Below the pieces are notes generated by a model. That model saw nothing but the letters and a program-made list of their open reading frames with translations. It searched no databases and was not told where the DNA came from. Positions 14,913-21,217 of a stretch of 22,278 nucleotides of DNA are shown in pieces; position 1 is the stretch's first letter; every line of letters starts with the position of its first letter. The position numbers and the translations under genes were made by a program. Origin of the DNA: JBOGED01 sp050743205. GTDB taxonomy: Bacteria; Actinomycetota; Nitriliruptoria; Euzebyales; Egibacteraceae. The DNA is taken from positions 1 to 22,278 of the forward strand of contig JBOGEA010000047.1 in NCBI GenBank assembly GCA_050743205.1, written 5' to 3'.

Positions 14913-15294
14913 TCATGTGGCCGGGCGGGACCTGTCCAACGCGCGGAGGAGGAAGGCGAGAATGTCGGCGCGCTGTGCGATCAGCCTGCTGGTGGGGATC
15001 CTTGGCCATGACCAGCGGAGGTCTCGACGCGAAGCAGCACAGGGGCGTCGCCGGACTGGGCGGCCTGGAGCGCGGCGGCGAACTAGCTAGAGCGAGTGGC
15101 CGGGGACGACGCGGTCGTCGTGATCGCCGGTCGCTGGCGAGCAGGCCCACCGTTGGACTCGCCGTTGATCGCCAGGCGTCCGGTCCGCGTTCAGCCGGTG
15201 TCGATGAGCCACTCGACGCAGGCGATGAAGTCGTCGAAGACGTTCTGTTCGTTCGCCAGACGCCCGCTGTCGTGCCAGGGCGTGTGCCGTACTC
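14913..15294 (-). pseudogene. Prolyl oligopeptidase (S9A), decayed 3' fragment
   Basis: Reading leftward in shifting frames, the catalytic domain of a prolyl oligopeptidase is recognisable: EYGT, PWHDSGRLANEQNVFDDF, RLAINGESNGG (Ser nucleophile, codon about 15155-15157), TGDHDDRVVPGHS (Asp), FAAALQAAQSGDAPVLLRVE, TSAGHGQG (His, about 15008), then PTSRLIAQRADILAFLLRAL and a stop at 14913. The frame is broken by an in-frame TGA at 15193, frameshifts near 15285, 15145 and 15000, loss of roughly 65 codons between the Ser and Asp motifs, and an extra CTAGCTAG at 15083-15090 that introduces a stop. The matching N-terminal fragment is at 17638-17865, beyond a MITE-like repeat and an IS; about 400 middle codons are missing. 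It cannot encode a working enzyme. Confidence 0.85.
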
Positions 15295-15350
15295 ATCGCG
15301 CGTCACGTTCCTCTGGGTGGGTGGGTGGGTCGCTGGATCCGCGCAGCATG

Positions 15351-15579
15351 GAGTCTGTTGCGGAATCAACGGGAGTGGCTCTCAGGAATGGCTGAGTGCC
15401 GCGGGCCGCACGTGCCCTTGGGCCAGCCACACACTGCAGTTTTCCTCCGCATTCGCCAGGATTGCTGCAGGTCAGGACCGCGCTGTCGGCCTTGAGGCAC
15501 AGCTTTCCCTCATATTCGCCAGGATTACTGCATCTTTGACTCGAACGCCCCACTGGCGGGCCCGTGAATTTTGCAACAG
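15351..15579. repeat. MITE-like dispersed repeat, copy B
   Basis: GAGTCTGTTGCGGAATCAA at the left and GGCCCGTGAATTTTGCAACAG at the right match the ends of copy A (1-172), as does most of the first 80 nt. Copy B is about 60 nt longer because of an internal duplication: ATTCGCCAGGATTRCTGCA occurs at 15451-15469 and again at 15514-15532. It lies inside the ruined prolyl oligopeptidase gene, between the 3' fragment and the IS. No coding capacity is seen. Confidence 0.65.
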
Positions 15580-15668
15580 CCTGCATGTTGCGCACAAAAC
15601 TGCGGCCGACTCCGCGCGCCGCCGCCCCTCCGTCCATGACCCGTCGGGCTGCGGCGCAGCCCCGCTAG

Positions 15669-17637
15669 CCCCGTTTTCCGCACTGTTTGGTGTCTAGTCC
15701 TGCCGTTCGGGCCAGGGTAGGGGAATGTCGAGGAGGGCGAGGATCCGCCGTTGGGTGGGGGTGAGGGGGTCCAGGACGGGTCCTCGTGCGGTATAGGTCA
15801 GCCCGAGGCCTTGGAAGGCGGCGAGGATGTTGCGGCCGGTCGGCTTGGCGGCGCGGCCTTCGGGCAGCAGCCCGGGCATCGTCTGCTCGACGCCGAGTCG
15901 GGCGCGCAGGTCGGCCTCGATGAGTCCGAACACGAGCAGGGCGATGCCGACGACTCCGGCGAGCGCGTCGATGCGGTCGTCATTGTGCAAAAACACGGGG
16001 CGGACCCGCAGGGTCTGTTTGAGGTCGCGGTGGCGCTGCTCGACGATCCACTGGTCTTTGTAGACCCCCAGCGCCTCCAGTGCGGTCAGCGGGCCGCCTT
16101 CGGGGTCTGCCAGGTTGGTCGCGAGGGCGTACAGGCCGTCGAGGCGGGCGGCTTCGGCGATCGCGTCGGGGTCGCGGGACCAGTCGATGGCCGGTTTGCC
16201 GTTTTTGTCTTCGCCGGTCGTGACGGACAGCAGCCCGGTGATGCGTGTGTGGAGGATGCGGGCGACGCGAGCATCGACCTGTTTGAGCGTTTTGTAGTAG
16301 CGACCGCCCAGCCCGTTGCGGATCTTGGTCAACAGAGTTTCGGCTTTGGCCAGGGCGCGCTCACGGGCCTCGGCCACTGATTGGGCCTCCTCGCTCGACC
16401 AGATGTAGGCCACGCGCAGGTCACAAGGGGTGTTGGTGGCTGGGTCGGTGACCTGCCAGTCTCCCAGCAGGCCACGCCAGCGGGTGCGCCGCTGAGGCGG
16501 CAGGCGCTGCTCACGTTGGGCTGTGTGGTCGAGGTCGGCGAGCCGGTCGAGGCTGCCGACGTCGCGGTCGAACTGGGCGGCCCAGCCGGTGTCGGCGCGC
16601 AGGGGGACGACGAACCGCAGGCCGGCGCGCATCGCGGCGCACAGGTTGCCCAAGTGGCCCAGCGCGGAGTCGGCGACGACGATGGGAGCGGCGGGCAGCA
16701 CGGCGCACAGCCGCTCGGCCGCCTCCCCGAGACAGGTCAGCTCGGCGGCGGAGCCTTTGTGCGGGCGCAGGTACAGCGCGACGCCGTCGGGGGTGGACGC
16801 TTGGAGGGTGCGGACCTGACGGGCGATGCGCCGGTCGGAGCCCCAGCCTTTGGCGACCAGCGACGAGCCTTCGTAGGCGCCGGCGAACCGGATGGTGGTC
16901 AGGTCCAGGTGCGCACCGGGTCGCGTCGGCGACGTCGAACCGGTCGAGCGCGGTGAGCAGCAGTTTGCCGCGGACGTCCTCGGCAACCGGGGCCAGCGCC
17001 TCCAAGGCTCGGCCGAGCCGGTCGTCGCCCAGCAGGCCCGCGGGGATGTCGAACAGTTCGGTCATCGCCGCTGAGGACGCCCAGCCGGCGATGTCGTAGA
17101 GCGGTGAGGGAGCGGACAGCCGGTTGGCGACCAGCGCGGTGATGACCTCGCCGTGGGTCAGAAGCGCCCGTCCGCGCATCGGCGCGGCGGCGTCGACGAT
17201 GCCGGCCAGTCCCAGGCCCTCCAGGTAGCGGCGGACGAGCAGGAGCGCGCCGACCTCGCGGCGGGTGCCCGCCGAGGGGGGTCCAGCCGGGCGAACGCGC
17301 CCGCCCAGCGGTCCAGCTGTCCGGAGGCCTTGAACTCATCGACGCGTCCCAGGGTTGCCACAACGTGCTGGCGGACTTTGCCGTCCTCGCGGCGGCCTTC
17401 CACCAGCTGCAGGTAGTCGTAGGTCCGCTCGCCTCGGCGGACGCGTTTCACCCTCGGGTACATGGTTGGCACAACGATATCTGGTGAACTGCAAGCATGT
17501 CAGACCGTGTCTGGTCCATAGCTGCGCGTTTTTTGGGCACAACACTGCTCGGCCGATCGGACCGCCCGTAAGTCCGCTGCCAGCACAAACCCACCGACTG
17601 CGCCCGGACATGAGCCACCCCAGTGCGGAAAACGGGG
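15669..17637 (-). mobile_element. IS1634-like insertion sequence with CTAG target repeats
   Basis: The element is bounded by perfect 17-bp inverted repeats: CCCCGTTTTCCGCACTG at 15669-15685 and its reverse complement at 17621-17637. CTAG flanks both sides (15665-15668 and 17638-17641), consistent with a 4-bp target duplication, although CTAG is palindromic and the right flank is a run of CTAG repeats. It contains one transposase reading frame on the minus strand, broken by two frameshifts. The element is 1969 bp long. It lies at the truncated end of the prolyl oligopeptidase 5' fragment. Confidence 0.85.
15694..17463 (-). pseudogene. IS1634-like DDE transposase, two frameshifts
   Basis: The N-terminal part MYPRVKRVRRGERTYDYLQL ... 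VATLGRVDEFKAS is typical of IS1634-family transposases. The frame breaks at a run of six C (minus strand, 17276-17281) where one extra C would restore it. It continues as RREVGALLLVRRYLEGLGL ... GKLLLTALDRFDV, breaks again near 16910-16925, then returns to the first frame at HLDLTTIRFAGAYEGSSL. Catalytic candidates are the Asp in LDLTTIRF, the Asp in IVVADSALG, and the Glu in QWIVEQRHRDLK near the end. Two compensating one-base shifts argue for inactivation or homopolymer sequencing error. Programmed slippage at the C-run alone would not restore the full protein. Confidence 0.85.
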
Positions 17638-17865
17638 CTAGCTAGCTAGCTCGGTCAACCGCCGGACGATCCGGTCTCTGGCCGGCACCTGCCCGAGCCA
17701 CGACTCGGTCAGCAGGGTCTGCGCCGCGATCCACTCCCGCACCCGCGGCGCGTCGGTGTCCTCAAGCCACCGGTACGGATCAGCGATCGGCACGCCGTGG
17801 TAGTCCTCCACCACGTCGTCCGTGACCGTGGGCGGGTAGGCGGGCTTCGCTGTGACGCTATCCAA
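17638..17865 (-). pseudogene. Prolyl oligopeptidase (S9A), truncated 5' fragment
   Basis: This fragment encodes the N-terminus of a prolyl oligopeptidase: AYPPTVTDDVVEDYHG, ADPYRWLEDTDAP, AAQTLLTESWLGQVPARDRIVRRLTEL, after which the IS begins and a stop (TAG) arises from the CTAG run at the junction. The probable start is TTG at 17865 overlapping the end of rsmE; no ATG or GTG is available, so the original start may be lost. Only about 72 of roughly 690 expected residues remain. The conserved C-terminal motifs lie at 14913-15294. Confidence 0.85.
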
Positions 17866-18592
17866 GACGCCCCAGCCGGTGCAGGACGATGCTGGCCGCC
17901 ACGAGCGCGGCGGTCTCGGTCCGCAGGATCGTGGGGCCGAGGGACGCCTCCGGCAGGCCCGTCGCGGCGACCTCCTCGGGGCAGAGCCCACCCTCGGGGC
18001 CGATCGCCAGCACGATCTCGTCGGCGTCCATGGGAACGCCGACCTCACGGAGCGGGGTGACCGACTCCTCCCAGCAGCACATTCCATGAATTTCATGACC
18101 CGGCGTGCCAGCCGGGAACGCCTTGGCCCACTCCCCCACCTCGGCGACGTCGAGCAGCCACGCCTGGCGGCTCTGCTTGGCGGCCGCCAACGCGACCGCC
18201 CGCCAGCGCTCGGCCGCCTTCGCCGCCTTGGCGGGCCCGAGCCGCACCGAGCTGCGCGCGGAATGCACCGGAACGAGCCGGTCGACGCCGATCTCGGCGA
18301 GCCGCTGCACCACGTCGTCGAGCTTTCGCCCCTTCGGCAGCGCGTGGACGACGGTCAGCCGCGGCCGGGGCCGGGGCACGTGTCGGGCATCCACGAGTCT
18401 CAGAATGACCTCGTCTCGCCTCGCCCGGACCACCCGCGCCTGCCAGCACCGTCCCGCGCCGTCCGACAGGCTGACCGGCTCGCCAGGCGCAGCCCGCAGC
18501 ACGACCGCGAGATGCCGCGCGTCGTCCCCCGTCAGCACGGCGCGGTCGCTGTGGATCTGGGTCGGCGGAACGAGGAAATGCGGACCTTTCAC
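17858..18592 (-). CDS. rsmE: 16S rRNA (uracil1498-N3)-methyltransferase RsmE
   Basis: It methylates N3 of U1498 in helix 44 of 16S rRNA on the assembled 30S subunit, using S-adenosylmethionine. The 244-residue product has the N-terminal PUA-like part (HFLVPPTQ ... LTGDDARHLAVVLR) and a C-terminal SPOUT/trefoil-knot domain. Its signatures are VHALPKGRKLDDVVQRLAEIGVDRL, AIGPEGGLCPEEV and LGPTILRTETAAL. The start is GTG at 18592 (VKGPHFLV), which gives the family-typical N-terminus and leaves 7 nt after the dnaJ stop. It lacks a strong Shine-Dalgarno, so translation is probably coupled to dnaJ. The order hrcA-dnaJ-rsmE is common in Actinomycetota. Its 3' end overlaps the start of the prolyl oligopeptidase fragment. 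Confidence 0.95.
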   Translation of the reverse strand: MKGPHFLVPPTQIHSDRAVLTGDDARHLAVVLRAAPGEPVSLSDGAGRCWQARVVRARRDEVILRLVDARHVPRPRPRLTVVHALPKGRKLDDVVQRLAEIGVDRLVPVHSARSSVRLGPAKAAKAAERWRAVALAAAKQSRQAWLLDVAEVGEWAKAFPAGTPGHEIHGMCCWEESVTPLREVGVPMDADEIVLAIGPEGGLCPEEVAATGLPEASLGPTILRTETAALVAASIVLHRLGRLG

Positions 18593-18599
18593 TTCACCG

Positions 18600-19727
18600 T
18601 CAGGCGCCGAAGGCCTCACGCAGGCGGCCGAACAGGCCCTTGCCCGGAGCATGCTCGTTGACGTGCTCCCCGCGCAGCTCGGCCAGCCGGCGGATCAGGT
18701 TGGCCTGCTCATCGGTCAGCTTCGTCGGCGTCTCGACACGGCAGTGGACGTAGAGGTTGCCGCGCTGGATCCCGCCGCCGCCGAGGCGCGGCATGCCCTT
18801 GCGCCGCAGCGTGACGACGTCGCCGGTCTGGGTGCCCGAGGGGACGCTGAGCGGCTCCTCGCCCTCCAGCGTCTCAAGCGTGACCTGGGTGCCCAGCGCG
18901 GCGGCGGCCATCGGCACGCGCAGCTCGCAGTGCAGATCGTCGCCGTCCCGGGTGAACACCTCGTGAGGTCGGATCCGGACCTGCACGTAGAGGTCACCGG
19001 CCGGGCCGCCGTTGCGGCCGGCCTCACCGCGACCTGTCAGGCGCAGGCGCGTCCCGTCGGCGACGCCCTCGGGGATGGGGACGGTGATCCGCTCGGTGAC
19101 CCGCTGGCGGCCCTCACCGAAACAGGCCTTGCACGGATCCATGATCCGCTGGCCGGCCCCGCCGCACGTCGGGCACGTCCCCGACGTGATGAGCTGGCCG
19201 AACACGCTGTTGCGCACCTGCTGGACGGTTCCGGTCCCCTGGCACATCCTGCAGGTCACCGGGCCGCTGCCGGGCGCCGCGCCTGAGCCCGAGCAGGTCT
19301 GGCAGGCGCGGAGGATGACCGTGTCGATCTCGTGAGCGACACCGGTCGCGGCTTGCTGCAGGGTCAGCCTGACATCGACGAGGGCGTCGTTCCCCCCCCG
19401 GCCGTCGCGCCGGGGTCCCCGGCCGAACCCGCCGAAGAACGTCTCGATGAGGTCGGACAGGTCACCGAAGCCCGCGAACGGGTCACCGCCCATCCTGCCG
19501 CCGACGCCTATCGGCCCACGCGGGTCGCCGTAGCGGTCGTAGTTCCCTCGCGCCTGCGGATTGCGCAGCACCTCGTAGGCGGCGGTCAGCTCTTTGAAGG
19601 CCTCTTCGTCCCCCCCCTGGTCGGGATGCACCTCGCGGGCCTTGCGCCGGTAGGCGCGCTTCAGCTCCTCGTCGGTCGCGTCCCGCGACACACCCAAGAT
19701 CTCGTAGAGGTCACGCACAGCAGGCAT
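18600..19727 (-). CDS. dnaJ: Chaperone DnaJ (Hsp40)
   Basis: A J-domain co-chaperone that stimulates DnaK ATPase and delivers unfolded proteins to it in the cytoplasm. The 375-residue product has a complete type I layout. The J domain is at 1-68 with HPD at 34-36. A Gly/Phe-rich linker follows (about 69-112: GGDPFAGFGDL, FFGGFGRGP). Then come four CxxC zinc-binding motifs (Cys 142/145, 159/162, 185/188, 199/202: CQTCSGSG, CRMCQGTG, CPTCGGAG, CKACFGEG) and the C-terminal substrate-binding domains. ATG 19727 is preceded by GGGAG. Together with hrcA upstream (112-nt gap) this is the actinobacterial 'dnaJ2' arrangement, separate from the dnaK operon; no dnaK or grpE is in the window. Confidence 0.96.
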   Translation of the reverse strand: MPAVRDLYEILGVSRDATDEELKRAYRRKAREVHPDQGGDEEAFKELTAAYEVLRNPQARGNYDRYGDPRGPIGVGGRMGGDPFAGFGDLSDLIETFFGGFGRGPRRDGRGGNDALVDVRLTLQQAATGVAHEIDTVILRACQTCSGSGAAPGSGPVTCRMCQGTGTVQQVRNSVFGQLITSGTCPTCGGAGQRIMDPCKACFGEGRQRVTERITVPIPEGVADGTRLRLTGRGEAGRNGGPAGDLYVQVRIRPHEVFTRDGDDLHCELRVPMAAAALGTQVTLETLEGEEPLSVPSGTQTGDVVTLRRKGMPRLGGGGIQRGNLYVHCRVETPTKLTDEQANLIRRLAELRGEHVNEHAPGKGLFGRLREAFGA

Positions 19728-19839
19728 CCGGCTCCCGTCTACCTAGTGTCCGCACGGAACGTCCCATGGGCCCACCTCGCTCCTTGCGACGCGAGGGGTG
19801 CACCCTCCGGTCCAGGGAACGCCTCCGTTGGGCCACTGG

Positions 19840-20898
19840 TCACCCCAGCACTCCCTGGCCGGTCAGATCGGCGAGAGCCCGTTCGAGAGACGAGGCTACC
19901 GCCCGGACGGCGGCCAAGGTCCGCGGGTAGTCCATCCGCGTCGGCCCCAGCACGCCCACCGAGCCGACCGCGTCGGTCGTCGCCTCATAGCTGGCGGCGA
20001 CGATCGAGCACGCGGCCAACTCGACCAGCGGCAGCTCTGCGCCGATCCGCACACCCGGGTCGCCCTGGGCGAGCGCCTCACGCAGCACCCGCAGGACGAC
20101 CATCTGCTCCTCCAGGGTCTCGTAGACCTGCCTAACCTCCTCGAGCCGATTGAAGTGCCCGCCCGCGATGTTCGACGTGCCCCCGACGAACACCTGCTCG
20201 AACCCGCCGGACGCGCCGGCCAGCCCCTGCCGCACGGCCTCCGCGACGGCCTCGATGAGGCCGCGCACCTCCGGTGGCGCGCCGGCCGCCAGGCCGCTGA
20301 TCACGTCGGGCGCCTGATCGGTCCGCAGCCCGACGGCGGCGTCGTTGACCGCGTGGCGGGCGCGCTGCACGTCATGATCGACGACCGGCGCCTCCAGATC
20401 GAGCATGCGCTTCTCGACCTGACCCGTCTCCGCGATCATCACCGCGAGCACGCTCTGCGGGCCGAGGCGCACCAACTCGACGTGCCGGATCCTGCTGCGG
20501 TCCAGCCGAGGGGCCGCGACGAGCGCCGCGAAGCGAGTCACACGCGACAGGACCATCGACGCGCGGCGGAGCAGGTCCTCGAGGTCCAGGGATCCGAGCA
20601 GCAGTCCCTCCAACGCGGCCTGCTGGTCGAGCGGCAGATGGTCCGCGTCGGCGTTCTGCAGCGAGTCGACGAAGTAGCGGTAGCCCAAGTCGGTGGGAAC
20701 CCGGCCGGCCGACGTGTGCGGATGGGTGACGTAGCCGGCGTCCTCCAACGCCGACATCTCCGCGCGCACCGTGGCCGCCGAGACGCCGAGGTTCCACTCC
20801 TCGACCAGCCGCCTCGACCCGACCGGCTCGCCGTCGCGAACGTAGTCACGGACGATCGCCTTGAGGATCGCTGCCTTCCGATCGTCCAGGACCGGCAC
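19840..20898 (-). CDS. hrcA: Heat-inducible transcription repressor HrcA
   Basis: The repressor of class I heat-shock genes; it binds the CIRCE operator and is stabilised by GroEL. The 352-residue product starts with the winged helix (LDDRKAAILKAIVRDYVRDGEPVGSRRLVEE, then VSAATVRAEMSALEDAGYV) and HTSAGRVPTDLGYRYFVDSL, followed by the GAF-like domain to the end (IGAELPLVELAACSIVAASYE, VGVLGPTRMDYPRTLAAV). GTG 20898 is chosen because GGAGG lies 7 nt upstream and the product then has the family N-terminus; an open frame continues upstream through repeat DNA and is not coding. No CIRCE sequence is seen upstream of it or of dnaJ. A hairpin overlaps its ribosome-binding site. Confidence 0.95.
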   Translation of the reverse strand: MPVLDDRKAAILKAIVRDYVRDGEPVGSRRLVEEWNLGVSAATVRAEMSALEDAGYVTHPHTSAGRVPTDLGYRYFVDSLQNADADHLPLDQQAALEGLLLGSLDLEDLLRRASMVLSRVTRFAALVAAPRLDRSRIRHVELVRLGPQSVLAVMIAETGQVEKRMLDLEAPVVDHDVQRARHAVNDAAVGLRTDQAPDVISGLAAGAPPEVRGLIEAVAEAVRQGLAGASGGFEQVFVGGTSNIAGGHFNRLEEVRQVYETLEEQMVVLRVLREALAQGDPGVRIGAELPLVELAACSIVAASYEATTDAVGSVGVLGPTRMDYPRTLAAVRAVASSLERALADLTGQGVLG

Positions 20899-20908
20899 TG
20901 CCTCACCT

Positions 20909-20938
20909 CCATCGCATGATGTGAACCGACTGCGATGG
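20909..20938 (-). promoter_or_regulatory. Inverted repeat overlapping the hrcA ribosome-binding site
   Basis: In the minus-strand transcript CCAUCGCA (20938-20931) can pair with UGCGAUGG (20916-20909) around a 14-nt loop. The final GG of the stem is the first part of the GGAGG Shine-Dalgarno of hrcA. It could hide the site (RNA-thermometer-like), or as DNA it could be an operator. Both roles are inference; the repeat itself is exact. Confidence 0.45.
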
Positions 20939-21004
20939 TACCGCGACCTCTGCGCTGGCCCCGGGACACCCGGCCCCATGACATATTCGAGAACCGCCGA
21001 CCTT

Positions 21005-21163
21005 GACCCGCGCGCGGCAGCGCGGTTTTGGGCGGCTCGATGCCGCCCGAAAACGCACAGAGTTCCATAAACCCGTGACGGAGCAGCCGAAAGGGTCGCG
21101 TTGCGTCGGGTGAAGCGACCTAAAAGGCTCTTCGCGAGCGTAACCCGACGCAACGCGACCCTG
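21005..21163. repeat. Two-hairpin dispersed repeat, copy 2
   Basis: The first hairpin is at 21022-21056: arm GCGGTTTTGGGCGGC, 5-nt loop, pairing over 15 bp with one wobble and one mismatch. The second has arms at 21093-21111 and 21143-21161, a perfect 19-bp inverted repeat beginning GGGTCGCGTTGCG, around GAAGCGACCTAAAAGG. Layout and spacing match copy 1 at 3354-3512. The stem sequence of the first hairpin differs between copies while pairing is largely kept. It lies in the 319-nt gap between hemW and hrcA; its hemW side is followed by a degenerate 23-24 bp tandem repeat (CGCGACCCT at 21154, 21178 and 21201). Confidence 0.85.
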
Positions 21164-21217
21164 GCCTTTTTGGTCCACGCGACCCTGGTCCTTTGGTCCC
21201 CGCGACCCCTGACGTCC

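Noticed and set aside
15430..15560. Repeated minus-strand peptide CSNPGE..GKL in MITE copy B
   Set aside because: It arises from the duplicated non-coding block; copy A does not keep the frame.
19728..19839. CIRCE operator upstream of dnaJ
   Set aside because: No TTAGCACTC/GAGTGCTAA pair is present; only a 10-bp palindrome GGGTGCACCC at 19796-19805, too common in high-GC DNA to call.
20899..21153. Longer hrcA start extending into repeat DNA
   Set aside because: The family N-terminus and a GGAGG site place the start at GTG 20898; the extension is translated from the two-hairpin repeat.
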